NCBI GenBank assembly: GCA_963575745.1
Contig: CAUYUJ010017853.1
Coordinates: forward strand, 158,404-222,403
Source of the DNA: Prorocentrum cordatum
Taxonomy: Eukaryota > Sar > Dinophyceae > Prorocentrales > Prorocentraceae
Reading direction: 5' to 3'
Length of the DNA stretch: 64,000 nucleotides
Part shown: piece after piece, positions 22,761 through 32,836 of the stretch
How positions within the stretch are numbered: the first letter of the stretch is position 1
How the letters are laid out: the number at the start of each line of letters is the position of its first letter
Translations under genes and position numbers: made by a program
Notes under the pieces: model-generated
Databases searched by the model: none
What the model saw: the letters and a program-made list of their open reading frames with translations, nothing else
What the model was told of the DNA's origin: nothing

Positions 22761-23160
22761 AGATGCGGGCGATACTTCTGTCCATATCCACTGCAGTATG
22801 GAGTTTCGGGCTCTCTTCCACAGAGACCCGAGGCGCACTGGATATGGATGTACTTACCCCCCGAGGCTCGATCTCTGTCCATATCCCGTGCAGCCCTCGG
22901 CCTCGTGGCGCCCCTTCCAAGAGAGTGCATGACGCACTGGATGTGGACACAGAGCTCTCCCGCACCAAGACGCTTCGCCACTGCTTGACACTTGGGGATC
23001 CCAAAACCGTGCGGTGACCTCGGAACCCCGAGAGACCTCACCGCACGGTCCGTCACCACACGGTTTTGGGACCCTGGAGGCTCCAGTCGCCCGAGACACC
23101 CTCGGAGAACAACCCAATTCCCAAAACCGCGTGGTGACCCCGAATCCCCACCGACTCACC
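22761..23160. other. No gene seen; short internal repeats
   Basis: TCTGTCCATATCCxCTGCAG recurs at about 22780 and 22873. Around 22990-23160 the phrases CCAAAACCG and ACGGTTTTGGGACC form inverted and direct pairs. Confidence 0.4.
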
Positions 23161-23425
23161 ACACGGAGGAGGAGAAGGAGGAGGAGGAGGAGGAGGAGGA
23201 GGAAGAGGAGGAGGAGGAGGGGGAGGAGGAGGAGGAGGAGGGGAGGAGGGAGGAGGAGGAGGAGGAGGAGGAGAGGAGGGGGAGGAGGAGGAGGGGGAGG
23301 AGGAGGAGGGGAGGGGGAGGAGGAGGGGGAGGAGGAGGGGGAGGAGGAGGGGAGGAGGAGGGGGAGGAGGAGGAGGAGGGGGAGAGGAGGGGGAGGAGGA
23401 GGAGGAGGAGGAGGAGGAGGAGGAC
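23161..23425. repeat. GGA triplet tract
   Basis: About 265 bp of polypurine (GGA, GGGGA). The Glu-rich and Pro-rich frames over it are artefacts. Confidence 0.95.
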
Positions 23426-23609
23426 CACCCGCGCCCGGCCACGCCCGGGGCCCCGCAGCCGGAAACAAAAACGCGCGGCCACGCGCGTGGCCGCCCGGGC
23501 ACGGCCGCGCCGTGAGCACCCCGCTGCCGGACGCCCCCCGCCGCCCACCGAGGCGGTGCGCTCTGCTTGTGGATTCGGCGCCTCGACACTGGGCGGAAGG
23601 GGGGGGGGG

Positions 23610-23960
23610 AAATACACACACACACACAAAAAAAAAACACACAATGTAGGAAAACACACACACAGGGAAAAAGCACGCGTGGGAAAAAAACACGCGCAAC
23701 AGTCTGTGGGGAAAACACACACACACACACGCACACACACACACACACACAACAAAAAAACAAACACAGTCTGTCGGGAAAAAAAACATACAAAGAACGT
23801 GTGTGTGTGTGTGTGAGTGTGTGTGTGTGTGTCTGTGTCTGTGTCTGTGTCTGTGTCTGTGTCTGTGTCTGTGTCTGTGTCTGTGTCTGTGTCTGTGTCT
23901 GTGTCTGTGTCTGTGTCTGTGTCTGTGTCTGTGTCTGTGTCTGTGTCTGTGTGTGTGCTT
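23610..23960. repeat. (AC)n-rich tract followed by a TGTGTC hexamer array
   Basis: AC runs separated by AAAAAA and GGAAAA spacers (23610-23790) switch to a G/T-rich strand. About 20 near-perfect TGTGTC hexamers occupy 23830-23952. Confidence 0.95.
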
Positions 23961-24480
23961 ATGTTTTTTGTATGTTTTTCCACAGAAAAGGGGGGGTCTG
24001 GCGACCTCTGCTCAGCGCGACCGTGCGACGGTGTTGCAGCAGTGCGCCCCACGGGGGGGAGACCCCTCCCGAACGAGCCGGGCGCCCAGGAGCAGCCCAG
24101 ACCTGCCCCACGGGGGAGGGGGGGAGGGAGGGGGGGGGTGCGATTGGGCCCGCGCCGATCGGCAAAAACGATAACAATCGAGCTGCAACGATCGTCTCTC
24201 ACTTCCTCCTCATACTCCTCAATCCTCCTCATCATCCTCTCCTCCTCCTACCTCCCCTCCTCCTCCTCCTCTTCACTTCGTCGTCCTCAATCCCCTACCC
24301 TCCTCATACTCCTAATAATATAACTTTAAGCAGAGGGGTGGGGTTCGGATTTCGCCGCCGAGCGCAGCCGCACCGAGCGCGGCGGCGCGCGCTCTCGTTC
24401 CCGCTGGCCGAGCGGGCGCGCGGGGCGGGCAGGGAGAACGAGGCCCTCGGAAGCGAGAGCGCCGGGGCGGGGAGGGAAGA
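23961..24480. other. No gene seen
   Basis: A G-rich stretch (24040-24145), a CTC patch (24205-24290) and GC-rich sequence. GGGGGGTCTGGCGACCTCTG near 23990 has a relative at 18190 (GGGGGGTCTGGCTCCAGACC), so a short dispersed repeat is likely. Confidence 0.4.
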
Positions 24481-24529
24481 GGTGGAGCAGGAGGAGGGGG
24501 AGGGAGGGGGGGGGGGGCAGGGGGCACGA

Positions 24530-24561
<32 letters not shown>

Positions 24562-24897
24562 GAGGAGGAGGAGGAGGAGAGAGGCGGAGGAGGAGGATGC
24601 GGAGGGGGAGGGGAGGATGGGGAGGAGGAGGAGGAGGAGGAGGGGCGGGAGAAGGAGGAGGAGGAGGAGGAGGAGGAGGAGGAGGAGGAGGAGGAGGAGG
24701 AGGACGAGGAGAGGAGGAGGAGGAGGAGAGGAGGAGGAGGAGGAGGAGCAGCAGGAGGAGGAGGAGGAGGAGCAGAAGCAGGAGCAGGAGCAGGAGGAGG
24801 AGGAGGACGAGAAGGAAGAGGGGAGGATGGGGGAGGAGGAGGAGGAGGAGGAGGAGGAGGAGGAGGAGGAGGAGGAGGAGGAGGAGGAGGAGGACCA
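24481..24897. repeat. GGA triplet tract
   Basis: About 415 bp of GGA/GGGGA/GCAGGA polypurine on the plus strand. Confidence 0.95.
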
Positions 24898-25194
24898 GTG
24901 TAAGCCAAAAAGTCTCAGGGAATGTTGGGATAAGCCCTCCCCCCAAGCTCCCTCTTCGCAGGCCCCTACAACGGTTCAGTTCCACAGAGGGACCTGCCTC
25001 GTTGGAGAACAACCGTGTGAAGACCCTGAAACATGCAAAACATTGCTCTCGGTAGTCCATCGACACGGACAAACCTGACTGTTGCGTCTTGACGATCCTG
25101 AGTCGCGCCAGAACGGCATTATTAGGACTTCTACACCGCGAATAATCGTAACCGTTGCAACCTCGTAATCGTGAATCCTTCCCAAACACAACTT

Positions 25195-25570
25195 CTGTTA
25201 CGTCGGTCACGGGACTCCGTGAAACTCCCTGAATTTGTTAACATGTGCGCGGCGCTAAAGCGAGAAAAACAAATTGAAAAGAAACCGCCCTCACTCCGTG
25301 AAACTCTTGCAATTTGTGTTAACGAAGGTACGCGGCGCTGGGGCGAGAAACACATGTTGAAAACGACCCGCCCTCAATCCGTGCAACTCTTCCCAATTTT
25401 GAAAACGACTGCGCGCGGCGCTAAAACGAGAACCACACGTTGGAAACGACCCCCCCTCAAACCGTGAAACTCCTGCAATTGTTTAACAAGAATGTGCGCG
25501 GCGCTAAGGCGAGAACCAGATTTTGAAACCTTCTGAAAACGAATGTCCATGGCGCTGTAGGCGAGAAATC
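25195..25570 (+). repeat. Imperfect tandem repeat of about 80 bp
   Basis: Units contain CCGTGAAACTC, TGCGCGGCGCTAAGGCGAGA, then TTGAAAACGACCCGCCCTCA. About four to five copies lie here and one to two more at 26745-26860, flanking the 73-bp satellite. Confidence 0.75.
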
Positions 25571-25778
25571 CGCCGGCCCCCTTGTGGGGCCACCAGGCTG
25601 TAGGCCCGTGATTCGCAGTTTCCTGTACCAGTTGTAATTTCTAGTTTCCAGTGTTACAGTTCTGCTTCTTGCTGGTTACTGTAACTAGTTGATTGACCGC
25701 GCGAGGGGGGGGGAGGCCCAAACAGGATTTTCCAGCGTCCCCTGGGCGCGTTGTCTGAATTGCTGGGGGGGCTCGAAA

Positions 25779-26435
25779 TCGACACCCCTCACGCAGATCC
25801 GCGGGGTCAGGGTCCAACAACACATGGGATTTGCCACATTTCTGAAATTCGGTGCCACCCCTCACGCAGATCCGCGGGGTCAGGGTCCAAAAACACAGGG
25901 AATTTGCCACATTTCTGAAATTCGGTGCCACCCCTCACGCAGATCCGCGGGGTCAGGGTCCAAAAACACATGGGATTTGCCACATTTCTGAAATTCGGTG
26001 CCACCCCTCACGCAGATCCGCGGGGTCAGGGTCCAAAAACACATGGGATTTGCCACATTTCTGCAATTCGGTGCCACCCCTCACGCAGATCCGCGGGGTC
26101 AGGGTCCAAAAACACAGGGGATTTGCCACATTTCTGAAATTCGGTGCCACCCCTCACGCAGATCCGCGGGGTCAGGGTCCAAAAACACAAGGGATTTGCC
26201 ACATTTCTGAAATTCGGTGCCACCCCTCACGCAGATCCGCGGGGTCAGGGTCCAAAAACACAGGGGATTTGCCACATTTCTGAAATTCGGTGCCACCCCT
26301 CACGCAGATCCGCGGGGTCAGGGTCCAAAAACACAAGGGATTTGCCACATTTCTGAAATTCGGCGCCACCCCTTACGCAGATCCGCGGGGTCAGGGTCCA
26401 AAAACACATGGGATTTGTTTATGAAATTCGAACCC
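25779..26435 (+). repeat. 73-bp satellite, nine units
   Basis: Units start near 25779, 25852, 25925, 25998, 26071, 26144, 26217, 26290 and 26363. Each contains CACCCCTCACGCAGATCCGC, GGGGTCAGGGTCCAAAAACA and ATTTGCCACATTTCTGAAAT. The last unit is truncated and diverged. Because 73 is one more than a multiple of three, reading continues through all three frames in turn without a stop. Confidence 0.95.
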
Positions 26436-26744
26436 ATCACGCACATCCATCGCAAGGCGTGGTAACCCAAACTGCGAGAACTCCCTCGGCCCTTTAATCG
26501 CAAGGTGTGGTAACCAAGCCCTCAAACCATACACGTCTTACCAATCGCCAGGTGTGGTAACCCCTCTTGTGATCAGTTGGTTTTGCTGATTGCGACTCAG
26601 CTTCGCATGAAGTTTCGATACTGCTTCACGACAGCGCCAAGGCCTCATGACTTAGCTCTTCCATGGCCCATTCTCCGAGAGAGGGGGCCAGCGGCAGGGG
26701 GCGAAGCCCTTACGGATACAATTTGGAAACCACTCGCCTTCCGT
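26436..26744. other. No gene seen; GGTGTGGTAACC repeats
   Basis: Three spaced copies of a phrase like TCGCAAGGTGTGGTAACC (26450, 26500, 26545) precede unique sequence. Confidence 0.5.
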
Positions 26745-26949
26745 CAATCCGTGAAACTCTTGCAAATATTGATGCGCGGCGCTAAGGCGAGAGTTACATT
26801 TTGAAAACCATCCGCCCTCCATTTGTGACACGGTTGCCAATGTTTAAGCTTCAGGGTCACAAGTGGTGAGGAAGTCTCAGGCGAAACGCCCGGCCCACCC
26901 TAAAAAATGGCCTCGGGGTGTGAGAGAGGGAGAAATAACTTATAAGGAG

Positions 26950-27140
26950 GAGGAATGGAGGAGAAGGAGGAGGAGGAGGAGGAGGAGGAGGGGGGGGAAG
27001 AGGAGGAAGAGGAGGAGGGGGTAGGAATGGGAGGGAGGAAGAGGGGGAGGAGTAGGAGGAGGAGGAGGAGGAGGAGGAGGAGGAAGAGGAGGAGGATGAG
27101 AGGGAGGAGCAGGAGAAGTAGGAGCAAGAGGAGGAGGAGC
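26950..27140. repeat. GGA triplet tract
   Basis: About 190 bp of polypurine, ending near 27140. Confidence 0.95.
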
Positions 27141-27424
27141 ACAACACCATACTCAAACCCATCAAGCAGTCTGAGGGTTGTCTGATACGCGTGGCTCAGC
27201 ATGGGAGGTGCGCAGAGAAGATGAGTGGAGCTGCCCCAAGCCTCGGCGCACCCTTGCAACTGCACTGGCGCACTCTCCCGCCTCGGATATAAAAACCCTG
27301 TCCGAGATTCTCTCTGTCCTCCGCGTGAATGCCCCTCCGGTCCGACCCACCCGGCCCAACCCATGGGGTCCGTTGGGATGGGCCCGACCCGGCGCCCAGC
27401 CCCGCCCATACACGCCCGTCAGGG

Positions 27425-27715
27425 TTCACCAACTCGTGATCTGGGGAGCCCGTGATCCAAAATTTGGTCATCCGGTGATCCGGTGATCCAATGATCCGGT
27501 AATCGGGTGATGCAATGATCCAATGATCTGGTGATCTGGTGATCCGGTGATCCGGTGATCTGGTGATCCAGTGATCCGGTGATCCGGTGCTCCTGTGCTC
27601 TGGTGTTCCGGTGATCCGGTGATACGGTCATCTGGTGATCTGGTGATCGGGGACCTGGTAATCCGGTGCTGTGGTGATCCAGGGTATTGGTGACGGTGAT
27701 CTAGAGATCCAGTGA
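27425..27715 (+). repeat. GGTGATCC octamer array
   Basis: Roughly 30 units of an 8-bp repeat (TGATCCGG and variants such as TGATCTGG). It is rich in GATC, so it would present many sites to a GATC-specific enzyme. Confidence 0.9.
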
Positions 27716-27739
27716 TTCGGCCCAGCCACATCCCTTTGA

Positions 27740-28110
27740 TGAGGTTTGCCCTCATCAAACATGGCGATCGTTTCGCAGATCGCGGCCCCCCAGTAATGGC
27801 GAGGTCTAATGTGAATCCGCGTAGCACGTCATTCCGCTGGACACCGCAACAGCCGTCGAACGTGGCGACAGTTTCGCAATTCGCAGCCCCCCAAGGATTG
27901 CGAGGTCAAATCGGAGTCTGCGCAGCGCGTCACTACGCTGACCCACAGCAGCACTCACATATCTCAGCTTCCCCCCCCGCGGGGATGGTGAGGTCTCATC
28001 TAAGTCTGCGTAGCGCGTCACTCTGCTGGACCCCGCAGCGCCCTGGAAAGTGGCGACAGGTTTACAGCTCGCAGCCGCCAGACAGTCTCCAGGAAGGACG
28101 GCGAGGTAGA
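27740..28110 (+). repeat. About 105-bp repeat, three to four diverged copies
   Basis: GTGGCGACAGTTTCGCA, GCAGCCCCCC, GCGAGGTCTAATGTGAAT and GCGTAGCGCGTCACT return in the same order near 27760, 27860, 27965 and 28050. Confidence 0.7.
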
Positions 28111-28404
28111 ACGGCTAGGCAGGGGGTAGGGCAGCGGGCAGGTAGGAAGGGGGAGGAAAAGGAAGCTGTGCGGGAAGGAGTTGCGACCGCAGTGCTCTCT
28201 CCAAAACGAGAACCCAACGCAGGAGGGTTGGGAAACACATGCTGGTGATGGAGGCGATCAAGCTGTTGCTTTTGTCCTGTTGTGCTCGCCCACCACGCCC
28301 AGCCCCTCAGAGACAAGACGGAAAGACTCGAGGTCGGACCCCCTACCTGGGGATTCGAGCCCCGTCCCTCCCCACCCCTTCCCCCTGCTACCGCTGCACC
28401 TCCT

Positions 28405-28605
28405 GTCCACCTCCTTTCCTCCTTCCTCTCCTCCTCCTCCTCCTCCTCCTCCTCCTCCTCCTTTCCTCCTCCTCCTCCTCCCCCCTCTCCACCTCCTTTC
28501 CTCATCCCTCCTTCTCCTCCTCCTCCGCCCGCCTCTTCCTCCTCCACCTCCTTTCTTCCTTCCTCTCCTCCTCCGTACTCCTCCCCCCCTCCCCCCCCCC
28601 CGCTT
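28405..28605. repeat. CTC/CCT triplet tract
   Basis: About 200 bp of polypyrimidine with a poly-C stretch near 28590. Confidence 0.9.
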
Positions 28606-28689
28606 TCACCTCGGGTGTCTCTGTGTCGCACGGCGCTCGCGACACCCTCGACCCGAGACGCACGCTTGATACAGGCCGGTGGGGGAATC

Positions 28690-29232
28690 ATTCTGCCTGT
28701 GTAGTCTCCTTCCCCCCAACAAGCCTCCAAGAACAGACCCTTCCAACCCTGAATGCTTCGCGCACACATGCAAATACGGTGAGCCACTATCCGCACGTCC
28801 ATGCGCGACCTTTCACTGAACCGAACCAAACGCAACCCATCGTGGAGCCTCGACCGCACTTTGCGATACAGCGTGGTGATCCCCATCCAGTTTGTTTGGT
28901 CTCCGTCCAAGAACATGTATTGTTCACTAGTTGGATATGCAGATCCACGCAACTTCCACCCAATCGGCGTGCACACGGAGCAACGCGACTGCAACGCTCA
29001 TCCAACGACGAAAATGTAGCAGAACACGTTTGCCCAGCGCTTCCAAAAAAATAAACCGCTCGCAATAAACGTCTTTTGGATGTGGGAACTGCTCGCCGCA
29101 AACGTTGTCGAATCGGGCGAGTACAGAGCCGATGCGTTCACCTCGGTCGAACCTAAAGTCGACGAGGCCTGGTCCTGACGTTAACTGTCGTTCGTCCTCG
29201 AGGTTTTCAAATGTGGTGCCAATGAGGAACAT
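28690..29232 (-). pseudogene. Coding-like, frame-disrupted segment of unknown family
   Basis: The sequence is unique and of moderate GC. Read leftward from 29232, one frame gives about 100 residues with protein-like composition (GTTFENLEDERQL, then RFDRGERIGSVLARFDNVC, then ERFIFLEALG). It stops at about 28927. An overlapping second minus frame carries on (SEQYMFLDGDQTNWMGITTL and further) to about 28690 before entering a CTC tract. The switch suggests a frameshift within one older gene. The GERIG...LARFD phrase loosely recalls dinoflagellate retroelement gag proteins, but this is weak. Confidence 0.35.
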
Positions 29233-29349
29233 AATGTACGTAACGCCGTCGGCACGTGGATCTCGTAGGGCTGCGCCCCGCGATCGAAGACGGCGCCCTC
29301 GTAGCCAGGATCCTGGCTAGGCCTCCGAAGCCGCGCTGCGAGGCATCGG

Positions 29350-29556
29350 CTAGTTGTGGTGGGTAACCCCATTTGTTGCTTTGGGCCACGCGTGTACTTC
29401 GCGAACGAACTCGCGGAAGGGTACGTTGCCGGCAGGGTCCCAGCAAGGGCCCCTGGTTCGAGTCTCGTCCACGCTCCACTGCACATACCCTACTGCTGCA
29501 CCAAGACACACCCATGTGACCCCGAACATGGCAACCTTGACGTAGCGCATTGTCAT
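29350..29556 (-). CDS. Unassigned short frame with a hydrophobic N-terminus
   Basis: A 68-codon minus-strand frame. The first 25 residues include a hydrophobic stretch (VAMFGVTWVCLGAAVGYVQ) that could be a signal anchor, followed by a polar region (DETRTRGPCWDPAGNVPF). No family is recognised and there is no upstream spliced-leader trace. It may be an exon or chance. Confidence 0.2.
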   Translation of the reverse strand: MTMRYVKVAMFGVTWVCLGAAVGYVQWSVDETRTRGPCWDPAGNVPFREFVREVHAWPKATNGVTHHN

Positions 29557-30390
29557 GTTAGTGTTGGTGGTGTCGTGGTCGTCGTGGTTGTGAGCAGACG
29601 TGGCCGTCAGCTTTCAAATTGGTGTAGGTCATGTTGGAGTGTTGCGCCTGGCCACGCTGTGGTAGGTTACATCTCGAGCATATGGAATGGGACAGTGTAT
29701 TACCAATCGGTTGATGGTGGTAAGGAGCGTAGTGGCTTAGAGACGTGGCATACACGCGTAGGCCAACATGGCTGCTGGTCTTTGTGATACCACGTGCAGT
29801 CCAATTTCCGCACTCTGATCCCCGCAAGGAAGCTGGTGCAGTTGGATGTACCACCACAGAAGTGGCCACCATTATGTGCCGTTGACTGCTGCAATCAGGG
29901 AGTCGGACCACTCACACGAAGATTGCTACCAAGTCGAAAACGACACGGTGAGCCGCACCACACGTTACGCCCTCGGGTATGATGGTATCCCATAGCTTGT
30001 CCATACAGTGGGCATGGGCAGGTACATGATGGGTAGGACATGGGATGAGATAATGAATCGTCAAACACATTCTTCCAGGACTCGGGTGCGATACTACCCC
30101 GAGATCGGGGTAGTCATACACTTGGGCGCGTTCCGCTCGAGCCAAGCGGCGGACGCGGACGCGTCGCTCGCAAACTCGCTGTCGCAACATACGGGTGAAG
30201 CGTAAGACTGCAAGGCACTCTTCGACAGACCCCAGTGAGGAGTATGTTCACCGATGCCGAGGGTAAACCTGACCACTGCAGCGTAACGCAATCAATTTCC
30301 AATCCTCCACCCCCCCCTACCCACACCAAGATCCCTTTCACATTGACCGTCAGGCTGGCATGTGCAATCGCCGGACGATCAGCTTGGAAA
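29557..30390. other. No gene seen; unique sequence
   Basis: About 830 bp of non-repetitive, moderate-GC sequence. Open frames are short on both strands and show no motif. Confidence 0.4.
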
Positions 30391-30399
30391 CTCTTCCTC

Positions 30400-30451
30400 C
30401 TCCTCCCCATCATCATTTTCCTCCTCCTCCTCCTCCTCCTCCTCCTCCTCC

Positions 30452-30500
<49 letters not shown>

Positions 30501-30512
30501 CTTCCTCCTCCT
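30400..30512. repeat. CTC then ATC triplet tract
   Basis: Polypyrimidine CTC switches to (ATC)n at about 30450. The poly-Ile/poly-Met frames are artefacts. Confidence 0.95.
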
Positions 30513-30789
30513 AACACTCTTCCTGTCTGGTGATTGTAAGGTGAGACCGCCCCATAATGGGGCTAAGCTGCAGCTACAGAGGGCACAGTGTGGCCGTCAT
30601 CCCAAGAAAGCCGCCACCAGCCCGATTGTGCTCAGTCTCCCTTCCGTGCCGCTAGCGCAGCTGGTCAGAGAGGCAGCTCAAGCCCAGGCGCAGACTGGCC
30701 CACACCAGGGATGAGGCCTGCCCACCGTCCTGGCGTTCTCTACACCAGGGGTGGGCAGTGCCGAGTCGTCCTGGCGTTGCCTCATTCTC

Positions 30790-31600
30790 TGTGTACTTGT
30801 GCGTGTGTGCGAGCGCGCTCCCCGCACGCGTGTCAGGCACCCCGACTCAGGGGGAAGGAGCGCTCTTTTCTTTTCTCTCTCCTGCGGCATTGGCTGCAGC
30901 TACGCCTTGGCCCGATGCAGGTTCGATCTGGGGTTTTGTATATCGCTCCGACTGGCGGTGCTGGTGTCCCGCAGCCAGCCCCAGTACCCGAGCTTTCGGG
31001 TACCGCCAGCCAGGCGAGGCATGCCGTCCTTTTCACTGCAGAGTGCTGTTTGGCGCAACCACTTTGCTGAGCACGGGGGTGAACTTTGGGCTCCCTTGCC
31101 CACCCTGACTCCTGCCCAGATCCACCTTCCCACCTCCCAACCACAGGCGGCGGAGGAACGGGATTGTGGCCAGCTGTGCAACGCCACATCTGGGCCCAAC
31201 TGAGTACTGTGCGTGTGTGCGTGCGTGTGTGGTCCTGCACGCGTGTCAGGCACCCCGCCTCAAGAGGAAGGAGCGCTACACACTCTTCCGCGGCACAGGG
31301 CTGCAGCTTCGCCTCAGCCCACAGCTGTCTCCTGGAGTCAAAGCATCTTTCCTGGACTGACGGTGCTGGTTACGCAGCCAGCCCTAGAACCCGAGCTTTG
31401 GGGTTCCGTCAGCCAGGCGACAACCCCAGGGGGCCTCTGAGCACGGGGGTGGACTTGGGTTGCCAGTCCGCCCCGACAGTGGCTCTGCCCCACTTCCCCA
31501 CCCCCCACGATAGTGGGCGGTGGCGGTACGGTGCTGCTGAGGCCTGGTGTGCAAGGCCACACCGGGCCCCAGCACCGCATTCAGCGTCGGCAGCGCACTG
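30790..31600 (+). repeat. Two tandem copies of a repeat of about 410 bp
   Basis: CGCGTGTCAGGCACCCCG, GGAAGGAGCGCT, GACGGTGCTGGT / GGCGGTGCTGGT, CGCAGCCAGCCC, ACCCGAGCTTT, GCCAGCCAGGCGA and TGAGCACGGGGGTG occur in the same order in 30790-31200 and 31205-31600. The copies differ by many substitutions and indels. Confidence 0.8.
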
Positions 31601-31699
31601 CCGTCTCAGCGCCACCCATGGCCGCTGTGCCACGAGGTTTCGGGTTAGGGTCGGGTCGGCCAACCCCTAGCCTCCCCATTAGCCAAGTGATGGTCCTAA

Positions 31700-31807
31700 G
31701 ACTCTTCCTCCTACCCCTCCTACCCCTCCTCCTCCTCCTCCTCCTCTTCCTCCTCCTCCTCAGAACAAAAAAGCAAGCATAAAGAGAGAAAGAGAGATAC
31801 ATGTATC

Positions 31808-31839
<32 letters not shown>

Positions 31840-31855
31840 AACAACAACACAACAG
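31700..31855. repeat. CTC tract, then TA and GA microsatellites
   Basis: CTC triplets (31708-31760), TATATA (31808-31822) and GAGAGA (31822-31840). Confidence 0.9.
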
Positions 31856-32036
31856 CAACAAACAACGGGCAGGCGTAGAATGCCAGCAAGCATCTGGGAA
31901 TACACTGATTGGGGTTTTCTGTGTGCACCTTGGCATATAGTGAAATCGGTACATCGGGAAATACATACTTTCAACAAGCGATAGGCGCGTCTTCCTTATT
32001 CAGAAGAAGAAGAAGAAAGGCATACACATAAACTTT

Positions 32037-32163
32037 CGGCGCTCCGCGCGGATTTCTTGGATCTGCGCTGGACCCCCCTCCCTGGCGCGCGGAGCGCGCC
32101 AGAAGCGCCGCCGGGGGGGTCCCAGCGCGGATCCAAGAAAAATCCGCGCGGAGCGCCAAAAAG
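32037..32163. mobile_element. Foldback element FB1, copy 1
   Basis: Arms GGCGCTCCGCGCGGATTTCT and the complement AAATCCGCGCGGAGCGCC, extended by TTGGATCTGCGCTGG / CCAGCGCGGATCCAAG, with a small GCGCGCGGAGCGCGCC palindrome between. A homologous hairpin lies at 51827-51955 in the inverse orientation, judged by the adjoining GAA/TTC triplets. Confidence 0.8.
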
Positions 32164-32169
32164 TTTATG

Positions 32170-32335
32170 CTTATGCCGGCTCCAGAGAGTTCCGGAGCGA
32201 TCTCAGAGCGTTCCGGAACGCTCTGGAGCGGCCGCGGCGCCCAAGACATCCTCCAAACCCGCCGATTCTCAGAGATTTCGAGTTCATTATCCCGATCTGA
32301 TTTTGTCCCGATCTTCGCGTCGTTTTCCCTGCCCT
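32170..32335 (+). repeat. Dispersed repeat D3, copy 2
   Basis: Matches 4020-4175, including TCAGAGCGTTCCGGAACGCT, GGAGCGGCCGCGGCGCCCA and CCCGATCTTCGCGTCGTTTT. It abuts the FB1 hairpin on its left. Confidence 0.75.
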
Positions 32336-32401
32336 CCTCGCGTCGTTTTCCCTGCCCTCATGAAGGCCAGGGCCCGGAACGCCGGCAGGCGCGCGGGGGA
32401 C

Positions 32402-32438
32402 TCGCCCTGTGGTCCCTTGATGCTTAAATTAAGCATCA
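32402..32438 (+). repeat. Left 37-bp terminal inverted repeat
   Basis: Begins TCGCCCTGTGGTCCCT and ends in a 21-bp palindrome made of TGATGCTTAA and TTAAGCATCA around one base. It is an exact reverse complement of 40881-40917. Two more GCTTAAT-type motifs follow within 50 bp (32449-32456 and the complement near 32465-32475). Confidence 0.9.
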
Positions 32439-32767
32439 AGCGTTATGTTGCTTAATCAGTACATATTAAGCATCATGGCCTTGCTTCTTTAGAAAAGTGT
32501 TATGTTTTAGCAGTTTCGGACAGCCGAGCGCTGAACACGTTCTGAATAAGTCAATGCCTCCCCGAACCCCTCGCGTTGTGAATCAGATGTCCGCTGACGT
32601 TTAGTTTCATTGTTGGTATGCGCGCTTTACCCCCTTTGCGAGGAGACAACAAAAAAAGGAAGAGGGGGGCAGGGGAGGAGGGAGGAGGGAGGAGGGAGGA
32701 GGACGAAGCGGGAAGCAGGGGGCGAGGAGGAAGGCGAGGAAGACGACGCCCAATCAAACATTCACAA

Positions 32768-32790
32768 CCGTAGACGGCCATTTGGCTCAA
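32768..32790 (+). promoter_or_regulatory. Relict spliced leader upstream of gene 1
   Basis: CCGTAG, a few inserted bases, then GCCATTTGGCTCAA, compared with the dinoflagellate leader (CCGTAG followed by CCATTTTGGCTCAAG). It has a small insertion and lacks one T. It lies 46 nt before the start codon. Such relics mark genes derived from reverse-transcribed trans-spliced mRNA. Confidence 0.7.
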
Positions 32791-32836
32791 ACTGCGAGCA
32801 CCGCACTGCACATCAGACTTCGGTATCCAACATTGA

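Noticed and set aside
25779-26435. CRISPR-like regular array
   Set aside because: The units are contiguous 73-bp copies with no distinct spacers, in a eukaryotic genome; it is a satellite.
28340-28380. tRNA-like T-arm (GGGGATTCGAGCCCC)
   Set aside because: No matching acceptor stem, D-arm or anticodon arm can be placed on either side or strand.
29440-29475. GGTTCGAGTC phrase resembling a tRNA T-loop
   Set aside because: The flanking bases do not pair as a T-stem and no cloverleaf can be drawn.
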